Shown here one piece after another: positions 8,295-16,476 of a stretch of 64,000 nucleotides of DNA (the stretch's first letter is position 1; each line of letters opens with the position of its first letter). The notes under the pieces are model-generated. The model did not search any database. It had not been told where the DNA came from and worked only from the letters and a program-made list of their open reading frames with translations. Source of the DNA: DASZBX01 sp035943635 (GTDB taxonomy: Bacteria; Actinomycetota; Actinomycetes; Streptomycetales; Catenulisporaceae); the NCBI GenBank assembly GCA_035943635.1, contig DASZBX010000014.1, positions 1 to 64,000 of the forward strand, given 5' to 3'. The translations under genes were made by a program, and so were the position numbers.

Positions 8295-8900
8295 TCAGCG
8301 CACCGGGACGGCGATTCCGGCCACCATCAGCACCACCCGGTCCGACACCGCCGCGATCCGCTGGTTCAGCCGCCCCTGCTCGTCCCGGAACCTGCGCACG
8401 GCCGCGGTCTGCGGCACGATGCCGAGCCCCACCTCGTTGCTGACCGCGATCACGGGCACCCGGGCGCTCTGCCAGGCGCCGGCCAGATCCTCGACCCGGT
8501 CCGCCAGGGCCCGGCTGCCGCCGGACCGCCAGGTCTGCTCGTCCCAGGCCCCGGCCCGGTCCATCGCGTCGGTCAGCCAGAGGGTCAGGCAGTCGACCAG
8601 TACCGGCTGCTCGGCGGCGCGCAGCAGCCCGGCCACCTGTGTGGTCTCGGCCGTGGCCCAGGCGGCCGGGCGCCGGGCCCGGTGCGCCGAGATCCGCTCG
8701 GCCCACTCCGCGTCCCCGGCGCGGGTCCCGCCGGTGGCCACGTACAGCGCGGGCGGCGCCTCGGCCCGGGCCGGCTGCCCGGGATCGGCCGCGAAGGCCG
8801 CGGCGGCCTCGGCCAGCAGCCGTTCGGCCTCGGCGGACTTGCCCGACCTGGCCCCGCCGAGGATCAGCGTGCGGGTCGGTGTCGGCGGGTGCGGTTCCAT
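8295..8900 (-). CDS. cobU: Adenosylcobinamide kinase / guanylyltransferase
   Basis: 201 residues. CobU phosphorylates adenosylcobinamide and then guanylylates it to the GDP form used by CobS. The P-loop GGARSGKS is at residues 15-22, and the CLTLWLTD and VSNEVGLGIVP blocks typical of the family follow. Family length is about 180-200. The ATG at 8900 has no Shine-Dalgarno sequence but lies 6 nt from a TAGCCT -10 box, suggesting a leaderless mRNA. The outer bases of that box come from repeat copy B. With cobS and cobT it forms a split nucleotide-loop assembly set. Confidence 0.93.
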   Translation of the reverse strand: MEPHPPTPTRTLILGGARSGKSAEAERLLAEAAAAFAADPGQPARAEAPPALYVATGGTRAGDAEWAERISAHRARRPAAWATAETTQVAGLLRAAEQPVLVDCLTLWLTDAMDRAGAWDEQTWRSGGSRALADRVEDLAGAWQSARVPVIAVSNEVGLGIVPQTAAVRRFRDEQGRLNQRIAAVSDRVVLMVAGIAVPVR

Positions 8901-8906
8901 CCGGCC

Positions 8907-8912
8907 AGGCTA
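8907..8912 (-). promoter_or_regulatory. -10 box for leaderless cobU, fused to repeat end
   Basis: Read on the minus strand, TAGCCT is followed by 6 nt and then the cobU ATG. The TA of the box is the terminal TA of the inverted-repeat fragment at 8911. The -35 region would therefore lie inside the repeat. Confidence 0.5.
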
Positions 8913-8946
8913 GACGAGTTGTTCCGGATTCTGGCGCGGCGAAACG
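8911..8946 (-). repeat. Inverted-repeat element, copy B (solo end)
   Basis: TAGACGAGTTGTTCC, the rest of the 27-bp terminal repeat and GGCGAAACG match the right end of the full copies read in reverse. After about 8946 the similarity breaks down into GC-rich sequence, and no partner end is present. It is a truncated solo end between cobU and the DUF3043 gene. Confidence 0.8.
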
Positions 8947-8969
8947 TGACGGATCGCGGCGCCGCCCGG

Positions 8970-9587
8970 TCAGACCTTCGGCTGGCCCGACGTGGTCACG
9001 ACCGGCTTGGGCTTGCGCAGGAACCGGGGGTTGACCGCGCGGGAGAACGCGTACAGGCCGGTCCCGCGGGCCTCGGCCAGGCCGAACTTCTCGCCCACCG
9101 CCTTCTTGACCCGGTTGCTCAGCATCAGACCGAAGACGATCAGCGAGAACATGCTGATCGTCATCAGGTACAGCGCGATCAGCGAGGCGCTCACGCTGGA
9201 CCGGCCGAACAGGATGATGCCGTAGCACACGACCACCACCGGCAGCGTGAACTCCAGGATCCGCAGCCGGCCGTCCACGTAGTCCCGGACGAACGCCCGG
9301 GCCGGGCCGAAGTCGCGGGCCGGGTAGTTGCGCGCGTCGCCCTCGCGGATCGCCCGGCGCTCGATCTGGTACTGGCTGCTGCGCTGGGCGTTGACCGCCT
9401 TGCGCCGTTCCTTCGGGTCGGCCGGCAGGGCGCCCAGCCTGGCCTTTCGGGCCGCCTCGGCCTCCTTGCGGCTGGGTGTGGCGTAGCCCTTCGGCGCCTG
9501 GTTCGGGGCCTTGGCGCCGCCCGCGGGCGGCTCGGTCGGGGCGGCGGCGGGGGCCGTGGTCTGTGGTTTGTCGCTTCGTCGGAGCAC
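8970..9587 (-). CDS. DUF3043-family membrane protein
   Basis: 205 residues. The first 100 are hydrophilic and Ala/Pro/Arg-rich, including PKGYATPSRKEAEAARKARLG and a basic RRKAVNAQRSS region, followed by the family-type ARDFGPARAFVRDYVDGR. Two membrane helices follow (around 115-135 and 143-165) and a basic tail ends the protein. I recognise it as the actinobacterial DUF3043 family of unknown function. The GTG at 9587 is the best start by analogy (VLRRSDK), though no ribosome binding site is visible. Diverges from pspA with a 196-bp gap. Confidence 0.8.
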   Translation of the reverse strand: MLRRSDKPQTTAPAAAPTEPPAGGAKAPNQAPKGYATPSRKEAEAARKARLGALPADPKERRKAVNAQRSSQYQIERRAIREGDARNYPARDFGPARAFVRDYVDGRLRILEFTLPVVVVCYGIILFGRSSVSASLIALYLMTISMFSLIVFGLMLSNRVKKAVGEKFGLAEARGTGLYAFSRAVNPRFLRKPKPVVTTSGQPKV

Positions 9588-9783
9588 GAACGAAGAGTAA
9601 ACGTTCCTTCGCCGGGTACCAAGACGGCGGCGGCGAGAAGGGGAAAAACGTCGATTCCGGACCGCTTCCGGATCCCGTTCCGGCCGCGGTTCAATAGCCG
9701 TGCACGCGCAGAGGGCATATCGTAGTGTCCGACCACGTGAGTACCGCCGCGAAGGCGCCGTTGATGGGGGTTTTGGAGAGCAC

Positions 9784-10587
9784 ATGGCCGACGGAGTTAT
9801 GAAGCGGATGTCCTTTATCTTCAAGTCCAAGGCCAACAAAGCCCTGGACAAGTACGAGGACCCCCGCGAGACGCTGGATTACTCGTACCAGAAGCAGCTC
9901 GAACTGCTTCAGAAGGTCCGCCGCGGTGTCGCCGACGTGGCCACCTCCCGCAAGCGGGTCGAGCTTCAGATGAAGCAGTTGCAGCAGCAGAGCGAGAAGC
10001 TCGAGGGGCAGGCCCGCAAGGCGCTGGAGCTGGGCCGGGAGGACCTGGCCCGCGAGGCGCTGACCCGCCGCGGCACGATCCAGGAGCAGATCACCGGCCT
10101 GGACACGCAGTACCAGTCCCTCCAGACCCAGGAGGAGAACCTGGTCCGCCAGTCCCAGCAGCTGCAGTCCAAGGTCGACGCCTTCCGCACCCAGAAGGAG
10201 ACCATCAAGGCCACCTACACCGCGGCCGAGGCCTCGGCCCGGATCGGCGAGGCGTTCACCGGCATCTCCGAGGAGATGAGCGACGTCGGCCTCGCGATGC
10301 AGCGGGCCCAGGACAAGACCGCGCAGCTGCAGGCCCGTGCGGCCGCGGTGGACGAGCTGATGGCCTCGGGCGCGCTGGACGACCCGACCAACAGCCTGGG
10401 CACCGACGACCTGAGCCGGCAGCTGGCCGCCCTGTCCAGCGGCCCCGGCGTGGACGACCAGCTGGCGAAGATGAAGCTGGAACTGTCCGGCGGCAGCACC
10501 AAGGCGCTGGAGCCGGGCGCCTCCGGGATGGCCCGGCCGGGCGAGGTCCAGGACGCGGACGTGCTCAAGGACGGTGGCTCGCTGTGA
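9784..10587 (+). CDS. pspA: PspA/IM30-family envelope-stress protein
   Basis: 267 residues. PspA/IM30 proteins are coiled-coil, ESCRT-III-like membrane-binding proteins that protect the cytoplasmic membrane under stress. It begins MADGVMKRMSFIFKSKANKALDKYEDP, with a short amphipathic N-terminus and the family DPRETLDYSYQKQLELL. Long Gln/Glu/Lys-rich helices run from about residue 30 to 215, then a short unstructured tail. The ATG at 9784 has GGAGAG 7 nt upstream. TATCGT at 9718-9723 could be its -10 box, but no good -35 is seen. The stop overlaps the start of pspAA. Confidence 0.93.
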   Translation: MADGVMKRMSFIFKSKANKALDKYEDPRETLDYSYQKQLELLQKVRRGVADVATSRKRVELQMKQLQQQSEKLEGQARKALELGREDLAREALTRRGTIQEQITGLDTQYQSLQTQEENLVRQSQQLQSKVDAFRTQKETIKATYTAAEASARIGEAFTGISEEMSDVGLAMQRAQDKTAQLQARAAAVDELMASGALDDPTNSLGTDDLSRQLAALSSGPGVDDQLAKMKLELSGGSTKALEPGASGMARPGEVQDADVLKDGGSL

Positions 10588-10862
10588 TCGTGCGGATTCT
10601 GGGCGAAGGTCAGCTCATCGTGGAGCCGGCCGCGCTGGACGAGCTGAACAAGCTCGACGACGACCTGATCAACGCCGTGCACAGCAACGACGAGTCCGCC
10701 TTCCGGGTGGCCATGGACCAGCTCCTGGCCCGGGCCCGGGAGCTGGGCACGCCGCTGCCGGTGGAGCAGCTCAAGCCGAGCGACTTCATCCTGCCCAGCG
10801 CCGACTCCTCGCTGGACGAGGTGCGCGACCTGCTCTCCAGCGACGGGCTCATCCCGGGGTGA
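10584..10862 (+). CDS. pspAA: PspA-associated protein PspAA
   Basis: 92 residues matching what I recall of the PspAA family, a small partner encoded directly after pspA in actinobacteria. It starts MIVRILGEGQLIVEP, has the acidic LNKLDDDLINAV segment, PLPVEQLKPSDFILP and a C-terminal GLIPG. The GTG start overlaps the pspA stop in a GTGA tetranucleotide, so the two are translationally coupled. The role is inferred from context: modulating or assembling PspA. A hairpin follows 23 bp after the stop. Confidence 0.88.
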   Translation: MIVRILGEGQLIVEPAALDELNKLDDDLINAVHSNDESAFRVAMDQLLARARELGTPLPVEQLKPSDFILPSADSSLDEVRDLLSSDGLIPG

Positions 10863-10885
10863 CCCGGCCCGGGAAGATCGTCGAC

Positions 10886-10917
10886 CAGCCCATCCGGGAA
10901 CCTTCCCGGGTGGGCTG
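10886..10917 (+). terminator. Terminator after pspA-pspAA
   Basis: 15-bp arms with 14 matches (CAGCCCATCCGGGAA / TTCCCGGGTGGGCTG) and a 2-nt loop. It separates pspAA from htpX. A TAGGCT -10-like box for htpX lies downstream at 10980-10985. Confidence 0.7.
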
Positions 10918-11056
10918 TCCGTTGGAACGGACAGGCGGCGCGCCCAGATCGCTCTGAGCGCGGTCTCAGCCAGTCGCGATAGGCTCGCGGACAGCGACCT
11001 CCGCCCTCCCGGCGGACGCGCGGTACAGACGGTTTTGCAGAAAGGCGGCACGCACA

Positions 11057-11956
11057 GTGGCCAGGACGAGGTTCGCACCGGACCGGGGTCTGACCTCCCG
11101 GATGGTCTTCGTGATGTTCCTGATCGGGCTGTTGGCGGTCGTCTTCGTCGGCGCCCTGATCCTGTTCGTGCCGGCCGGCTACCTGCCGATCGTGCTGATC
11201 CTGGCCGCCGGACTGCTGTTCGCCCAGTTCTTCTTCTCCGACAAGATCGCCACCTTCGCCATGGGCGCGCAGGAGGTCACCCCGGAGCAGGCCCCCGAGC
11301 TGCACGCGCTGATCGACCGGCTGTGCGCCCTGGCCGACATGCCCAAGCCCCGGGTGGCCATCTCGCAGACCGACATGCCCAACGCCTTCGCCACCGGCCG
11401 CAGCCCGAAGAACGCGGTGATCTGCGTGACCACCGGCCTGACCCGCCGGCTGGACAACCAGGAGCTCGAGGGCGTGGTGGCGCACGAGCTGTCGCACGTG
11501 GCGCACCGCGACGTCCTGGTGATCACCATCGCCTCCTTCCTCGGCATCCTGGCCAGCCTGCTCGGCCGGATGGCGTTCTGGTTCGGCATCGGCGGGCGCG
11601 AGCGGGACCGGGACGGCGTGCCGGTCGAACTGGTGATCCTGCTGATCTCGGTGGTCACCTACGCGGTCTCCTTCCTGCTGATCCGCGGGCTCTCCCGCTA
11701 CCGCGAGCTGGCCGCCGACCGCTCGGCCGCGCTGCTGACCGGCAACCCGTCCGGCCTGGCCTCGGCCCTGGTCAAGATCAGCGGCGACATGGGCCGGATC
11801 CCGACCGCGGACCTGCGCAAGGCCGAGCCGTTCAACGCCTTCTACTTCGCCCCGGCGTTCACCAAGGACTCCGTGATGGCCCTGATGTCCACCCACCCGA
11901 CCACGGAGAAGCGGCTGGAGCAGCTGGGCCGGATCTCCCAGCAGCTCGGCCGCTGA
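11057..11956 (+). CDS. htpX: HtpX-family membrane zinc metalloprotease
   Basis: 299 residues. HtpX is a membrane M48 protease that removes damaged membrane proteins. Two N-terminal membrane helices (around 15-60) precede the zinc motif HELSHVAHRD. Two more helices and RELAADRSAA, which carries the third zinc ligand Glu, follow. The C-terminal STHPTTEKRLEQL block is also typical. The GTG at 11057 has AAAGGCGG upstream. It is followed 42 bp later by pspAB, an association known in actinobacteria, and belongs to the same envelope-stress neighbourhood as pspA. Confidence 0.93.
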   Translation: MARTRFAPDRGLTSRMVFVMFLIGLLAVVFVGALILFVPAGYLPIVLILAAGLLFAQFFFSDKIATFAMGAQEVTPEQAPELHALIDRLCALADMPKPRVAISQTDMPNAFATGRSPKNAVICVTTGLTRRLDNQELEGVVAHELSHVAHRDVLVITIASFLGILASLLGRMAFWFGIGGRERDRDGVPVELVILLISVVTYAVSFLLIRGLSRYRELAADRSAALLTGNPSGLASALVKISGDMGRIPTADLRKAEPFNAFYFAPAFTKDSVMALMSTHPTTEKRLEQLGRISQQLGR

Positions 11957-11998
11957 GCCGCCGGCCCGCCGCCCGTTCCACTTGTGGAGTAAAGAACC

Positions 11999-12568
11999 AT
12001 GGGTCTCTTCGACACCCTGCTCGGCCGGACCAAGCCGGTGCAGCCCAACCTGGACCAGCTGTTCGGCCTGTCCTCGGCCGCGCTGACCCTGGAGGCGGCC
12101 GGCGACTTCCGGCCGACCGGCTACGGCGCGGTCTGCTACCGCAAGGCCGAGGGCGGCGCGTTCGCCCAGGTCGAGGCGGAGGTGGAGCAGTTGCTGGAGG
12201 GGATCGACGGGCCCACGGTCGAGGTGTCCAAGGACAGCTACGGCTTCACCTGGCTGCTGTGCCGGCGCTCCCCGGAGGAGACCGCCGAGCTGGTCACCGA
12301 CCTGCACGCGGTCAACTCCTCCCTGCAGGACAACGGCTTCGGCCCGTACCTGCTGTGCAGCCTGGTCTCCTTCGTCAACCCGGCCGGGCGCAAGCTGGCC
12401 CTGGTGTACCTGTACAAGAAGGGCACCTTCTACCCCTTCGCGCCGATCGCCGAGCCCAAGCGGGACACCGTGGTCGAACTCCAGATCAAGTCCCAGGTGG
12501 CCGACGACCTGCGGCTGGAGCCGGATCTGGCCCGCTGGTTCCCGGTCTGGGGCGCGCCCGGGCTGTAA
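11999..12568 (+). CDS. pspAB: PspA-associated protein PspAB
   Basis: 189 residues. It begins MGLFDTLLGRTKPVQPNLDQLFGLSSAALTL, which I recognise as the PspAB family encoded beside htpX or pspA. There is no signal peptide or membrane segment. A mixed alpha/beta domain includes YGFTWLLCRR and LVYLYKKGTFYPFAP. The ATG at 11999 has TGTGGAG upstream. It is probably co-transcribed with htpX. Biochemical function is unknown; a role linking PspA, HtpX and membrane stress is inferred from position only. Confidence 0.87.
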   Translation: MGLFDTLLGRTKPVQPNLDQLFGLSSAALTLEAAGDFRPTGYGAVCYRKAEGGAFAQVEAEVEQLLEGIDGPTVEVSKDSYGFTWLLCRRSPEETAELVTDLHAVNSSLQDNGFGPYLLCSLVSFVNPAGRKLALVYLYKKGTFYPFAPIAEPKRDTVVELQIKSQVADDLRLEPDLARWFPVWGAPGL

Positions 12569-12718
12569 CCTCGCCGGAACCTTGTAACCGGCGCCCGTAC
12601 AGCGTCACGCCTGTGCCACGAATCCCCATCCGGACTTGCACCGGACCGCGGGACACCCGCTACGCTCGGTCCGGTCACCACAGGATCGGTCAGCACAGGT
12701 GGAAGGACGGGGACCGCG

Positions 12719-14032
12719 TTGCCAGTCGAGCGGTATCACGAGGAGTCCGTCACCCCGCGGTCCGGGGCCGGACCGGGAGAGTCCGAAACCGCCTCGCCGC
12801 TGATACCGCCGCAACGCCGGGCCGAGGGGGACCCGGGCCAGGACAGCACCGCACCTCGGGGCGACGCGGGATCGGACGCCGAGAGGAAGGTCGCGCAAGC
12901 CTTGGACGGGCCCGCAGTACCCCAGCCGGACGACGACACCGGGCCCGCCGCCGAGCCGCCGCCCCCGGACCAGCCGGCCGGCCCGGCCGAGCGCACTCCC
13001 CGGCACAAGCCCTGGCCCTCGCCCCGGCAGCAGATCGCCACCGCGGTCATGGTGCTCGGCGCACTGACCACCCTGTTCCTGCTCGGCCACCGGTACCTGC
13101 CGGCCGCCAAGGGCGTGGACTCGCTGCTGGAGTCCTGGCTGCCCTGGCTGGCGATACCGATCGCGATGCTGCTGCTGATCGCGCTGGCCGTGCGCAAACC
13201 CCGGGCGCTGATCTCCTCCGCGGTCGCCGCGGCGGTCTGGCTGGCCGGGTACGGCCCGGCCCTGCTGCCGCGCGGCGGCGGCCTGCCGGCCCAGCTGCGG
13301 GTGTACAGCGTGGACGTCAACGGCCAGCCCGGCGAGCTGTCCCGGGCCGGCGCGATGGCGGTCGCCCAGCACGCGGACGTGGTCGCGCTCCAGGACGTGT
13401 ACGGCAACCTGTCGAACTCCTCGGCCGAGGCCAGGCTGAACGCCGCCTACCCGAACAACGCCGCCTCCTCGAACTACCACGTCACCCAGTACGAGTTCGG
13501 GGTCTGGAGCAAGTACCCGATCGTCTCCTCCACCCCGATCGACCTGGGCACGAGCACCGCCGCGGCCGCCGGCGGCGGCCAGGGCCTGGTCGCGGACGGG
13601 CTGGCCCAGCAGGTCTTCGGCGCGCTGAAGGTCACCATCGCCACGCCCCAGGGCGACCTGGTCGTGTACGTGGTGCACATCCCGCAGCCGGTGCTCAACG
13701 ACAACGGGTTCGCCAGCGCCCGCAACGCCGCGGTCACCCGGCTGGCCGCGGTGATCCGGGCCGACCCGGCCGGGAAGCTGATCGTGGTCGGCGACGTGAA
13801 CATCGCCGCCACCGACCGCGAGTTCAGCGTGATCCAGCAGGATCTGAAGCTGACCTCCGCCCAGTCGGCCGCGGGCCGGGGCTTCGGCTTCACCTGGCCG
13901 GCCGAATTCCCCGCGGTGCGCCTGGACGACCTGCTCAGCCGCAGCGGCGTGACCGCGGTGCGCAGCGTGGTGATGCCGTCCATCGGCACCGGCAAGACCC
14001 ACCTGCCGATACTGGTCGACCTGCACCTGTAG
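12719..14032 (+). CDS. Membrane-anchored endonuclease/exonuclease/phosphatase-fold protein
   Basis: 437 residues. The first 100 are a disordered, Pro/Glu/Asp-rich cytoplasmic segment. Three membrane helices (about 105-185) follow, then an extracellular EEP (DNase I/sphingomyelinase-like) domain from about 195. EEP landmarks are LRVYSVDVNG, ADVVALQDVYG (the usual QE metal site is QD here), VVHIP, VVGDVNI (usual GDFN) and a C-terminal THLPILVDL (usual SDHLP). The substrate could be phosphodiester or phospholipid. The start is a TTG at 12719 with GGAAGGACGG upstream, the only initiator before the conserved sequence that fits. Confidence 0.8.
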   Translation: MPVERYHEESVTPRSGAGPGESETASPLIPPQRRAEGDPGQDSTAPRGDAGSDAERKVAQALDGPAVPQPDDDTGPAAEPPPPDQPAGPAERTPRHKPWPSPRQQIATAVMVLGALTTLFLLGHRYLPAAKGVDSLLESWLPWLAIPIAMLLLIALAVRKPRALISSAVAAAVWLAGYGPALLPRGGGLPAQLRVYSVDVNGQPGELSRAGAMAVAQHADVVALQDVYGNLSNSSAEARLNAAYPNNAASSNYHVTQYEFGVWSKYPIVSSTPIDLGTSTAAAAGGGQGLVADGLAQQVFGALKVTIATPQGDLVVYVVHIPQPVLNDNGFASARNAAVTRLAAVIRADPAGKLIVVGDVNIAATDREFSVIQQDLKLTSAQSAAGRGFGFTWPAEFPAVRLDDLLSRSGVTAVRSVVMPSIGTGKTHLPILVDLHL

Positions 14033-14062
14033 CGCGGGTAGGCCGGACCGCCAGACGACCGG

Positions 14063-14090
14063 GCCCGCCGACGGATGCCCATCGGCGGGC
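14063..14090. terminator. Terminator between convergent EEP gene and nadA
   Basis: GCCCGCCGA pairs with TCGGCGGGC. The stem extends inward to 12 bp with one mismatch and a 4-nt loop. It lies between gene ends at 14032 and 14123. Confidence 0.7.
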
Positions 14091-14122
14091 TCTCGGACTG
14101 CTCGTACCAAGACTGCGCCGGG

Positions 14123-15316
14123 CTACTGCGGCAGGGACAGCATGCGGGTGAGCGCGAGGTTGGCGTTGTGCGCGACGACCGGATCGACTGTGATCTGATT
14201 CACAGTCTTTCCGGCGACCAGGGACTCCAACGTCCACACCAGGTGCGGCAGGTCGATCCGGTTCATCGTCGAGCAGTAGCAGATGGACCGGTCCAGGAAC
14301 ATGATCTGCTTGTCCGGGTGCGCGTTGGCCAGGCGGCGGACCAGGTTCAGCTCCGTGCCGATCGCCCACGAGGTCCCGGGCTCGGCCGCGTCGAGCATGT
14401 CGATGATGTACTCGGTCGAACCCACGTAGTCCGCAGCCTCGACCACCTCGTACCGGCACTCCGGGTGGACCAGCACGTTCACCCCGGGCACCCGCTCGCG
14501 CACCTCGTCGACGGCGTCGAGGGTGAACCGACCGTGCACCGAGCAGTGCCCGCGCCACAGGATCATCTTCGCGGTACGCAGCTGCTCGTCGGTCAGGCCG
14601 CCGTTGGGCTTGTGCGGGTTGTACAGCACGCAGTCGTCCAGGCTCAGCCCGAGCCGGGTCACCGCGGTGTTGCGCCCGAGGTGCTGGTCCGGCAGGAACA
14701 ACACCTGCTCGCCGCGTTCGAAGGCCCAGTTCAGGGCCCGCTCGGCGTTGGACGAGGTGCAGATCGTGCCGCCGTGCTCGCCGGTGAAGGACTTGATGTC
14801 GGCGGAGGAGTTCATGTACGAGACCGGCACGACCCGGTCCGCGATGCCCAGGTCGGTCAGCGTGTCCCAGCACTGGGCCACCTGCTCCGCGGTGGCCATG
14901 TCGGCCATCGAGCAGCCCGCGGCCAGGTCCGGCAGCACCACGGTCTGATTGGCCGAGGTCAGGATGTCGGCGGACTCGGCCATGAAGTGCACGCCGCAGA
15001 AGACGATGAACTCGGCCTCGGGGCGGGCCGCGGCGTCCCGGGAGAGCTTGAACGAGTCCCCGGTCACGTCGGCGAAGGCGATGACCTCGTCCCGCTGGTA
15101 GTGGTGGCCGAGCACGAACACCCGGTCGCCGAGCGCCGCTTTGGCCCGCGTGGCCCGTTGCACCAGGTCCGGGTCGCTGGGCGCGGGCAGGTCGCCCGGG
15201 CACTGCACGCCGCGCTCGCTGAGCGGGTCGGCGGCCTGGCCGAGCAGCAGCAGGGCCAGCGGGGTGGCGGCCGGCTCGGCGAAGCCGGCGGTGGTCGGGG
15301 CACTGGTTACGGACAC
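14123..15316 (-). CDS. nadA: Quinolinate synthase
   Basis: 397 residues, the long actinobacterial type. NadA condenses iminoaspartate with dihydroxyacetone phosphate to quinolinate using a [4Fe-4S] cluster, an early step in NAD synthesis. Key blocks are LGHHYQRDEVIAFAD, FCGVHFMAESADIL (cluster Cys), MNSSADIKSF, CTSSNAERAL, LVHPECR (Cys) and DRSICYCSTMNR (Cys). The GTG at 15316 has AGGGGGA 6 nt upstream. nadB and nadC are not adjacent. A palindrome upstream may be an operator. Confidence 0.95.
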   Translation of the reverse strand: MSVTSAPTTAGFAEPAATPLALLLLGQAADPLSERGVQCPGDLPAPSDPDLVQRATRAKAALGDRVFVLGHHYQRDEVIAFADVTGDSFKLSRDAAARPEAEFIVFCGVHFMAESADILTSANQTVVLPDLAAGCSMADMATAEQVAQCWDTLTDLGIADRVVPVSYMNSSADIKSFTGEHGGTICTSSNAERALNWAFERGEQVLFLPDQHLGRNTAVTRLGLSLDDCVLYNPHKPNGGLTDEQLRTAKMILWRGHCSVHGRFTLDAVDEVRERVPGVNVLVHPECRYEVVEAADYVGSTEYIIDMLDAAEPGTSWAIGTELNLVRRLANAHPDKQIMFLDRSICYCSTMNRIDLPHLVWTLESLVAGKTVNQITVDPVVAHNANLALTRMLSLPQ

Positions 15317-15623
15317 GGGATCCCCCTTTTCGTCTAACTGACGCTAACTATCTTAGCGCACGTGTGCGAACACCTGCTCGGGCACCGTCCGCGCCGCCCG
15401 GAGCGGGGGCGCGGCCGGGCGGCGCGCACGGCCGGCAGGGTCACAAGACGGCTGCGGCCCGGCTCCGGCCCTGGCCGACTGTGCGACTATAGAGAGCGAG
15501 ACCGCGGACGAGCCGCACCGGAGCACCGTGGAATAGCTGTGTGCCCGGCGGCGTTGACCATGGTCGAGTAGGGGTGCGAACCTCGAATCCAAACGACTCA
15601 CGTGGCGAAGGCAGGGACACACC
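15317..15623. other. Divergent intergenic region nadA / erpA
   Basis: 307 bp with no supported gene. It holds the nadA-proximal palindrome at 15342-15358 and must hold the erpA promoter. TATAGA near 15490 and TTGACC near 15555 are visible, but they do not form a well-spaced promoter pair. Confidence 0.4.
15342..15358. promoter_or_regulatory. Palindrome CGCTAA-N5-TTAGCG upstream of nadA
   Basis: A perfect 6-bp inverted repeat with a 5-bp spacer, centred 34 bp before the nadA GTG, in an otherwise GC-rich gap where an A/T-rich palindrome stands out. It is a candidate operator for an NAD-responsive repressor. I cannot match it to a known consensus from memory. Confidence 0.45.
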
Positions 15624-15977
15624 ATGACGGTGGATGTGAACATCACCAAGCAGGACGGCATTCTCCTCACCGACGGGGCGGCGCTGAAGGTCAAGAACCT
15701 GCTGGAGCAAGAGGGCCGCGACGACCTGTCGCTGCGCGTGCAGGTCCAGCCCGGCGGCTGCTCCGGCCTGCGTTACCAGCTCTTCTTCGACGACCGCAGC
15801 CTCGACGGCGACGTGGTCTCGGACTTCGGCGGGGTCCAGGTCGTGACCGACCGGATGAGCGCGCCGTACCTGGTCGGCGCCACCGTGGACTTCGTGGACA
15901 CGATCGAGAAGCAGGGCTTCACCATCGACAACCCGAACGCGACCGGCTCCTGCGCCTGCGGCGAGTCCTTCAACTAG
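15624..15977 (+). CDS. erpA: A-type iron-sulfur carrier (ErpA/IscA)
   Basis: 117 residues. A-type carriers deliver Fe-S clusters to apoproteins. The three cysteines are in place: VQPGGCSGLRY and the C-terminal GSCACGESFN. The family's characteristic LRVQVQPGGCSG is intact. The ATG at 15624 has GCAGGGA upstream. It diverges from nadA, whose product needs a [4Fe-4S] cluster, and a cysteine desulfurase-TusA fusion lies about 1.3 kb downstream. Cluster supply for NadA and the respiratory Rieske protein is a reasonable inference. Confidence 0.93.
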   Translation: MTVDVNITKQDGILLTDGAALKVKNLLEQEGRDDLSLRVQVQPGGCSGLRYQLFFDDRSLDGDVVSDFGGVQVVTDRMSAPYLVGATVDFVDTIEKQGFTIDNPNATGSCACGESFN

Positions 15978-16476
15978 GCCTCTCCCGGCGCCGGAAGGCC
16001 ACCCACGGCTTACCGGCGGCATTCGGATTTCCCCCAGACCGCGCTTGCGCCCATCGGGCGAGGGCGCGGTCTTCGGCGTGGGCACAGGCAGTCAGGTCGA
16101 TCGGCGACCGATCTCCGCCCGGCCGAAGCCAGGCGTCCCCGCCCGGCCGAGGGCAGGCGCGCCCATCCGGCGGCAAAGAAACAGGACCCCCGTGCGCGGC
16201 TACCCACAAGCTACGACGGGGGTCCTGCTTTCTTGCTGCGAAATCCGCATCCGGTGAGGGATCACGGGATGGCTGCCCGGATTTCGCCACTGCGTCCGCG
16301 CGGCCGGGGGGAGAGCGGCGCGGGCGCGGGTCTTGGGTGGTGGTCACATGTGCAGTTGTCCATTCGCCCCGATACTGCTCTGATACCCAGTCAGCGGGAC
16401 TTCATCACAGTGGACAGCAGTTCCATTATGACGTCATTAGATGGAACGCGCGGACGCCGGCGAAAGGTTCCCGCCA
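15978..16476. other. Convergent intergenic region erpA / lipoprotein
   Basis: 499 bp. Holds the strong hairpin at 16176-16234 and a small palindrome GATCGG-CGA-CCGATC at 16099-16113. Open frames run through it, but none looks like protein. Confidence 0.5.
16176..16234 (+). terminator. Strong hairpin with T-rich tail
   Basis: ACAGGACCCCCGT (16181-16193) pairs with ACGGGGGTCCTG (16216-16227). The outer AAAGAA/TTTCTT bases extend the stem, and the right arm runs into CTTTCTT. It looks like a rho-independent terminator about 200 bp after erpA. The distance suggests a long 3' UTR, or a separate small transcript ending here. Confidence 0.65.

Noticed and set aside
7353..8970. Cobalamin riboswitch near cobT or cobU
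   Set aside because: No B12-box-like sequence was found on either strand; the notable structures there are the repeat elements.
11035..14151. A 1038-codon plus-strand frame through htpX, pspAB and the EEP gene
   Set aside because: Random Arg/Gly/Pro/Ala composition; the true genes occupy other frames with recognisable motifs and ribosome binding sites.
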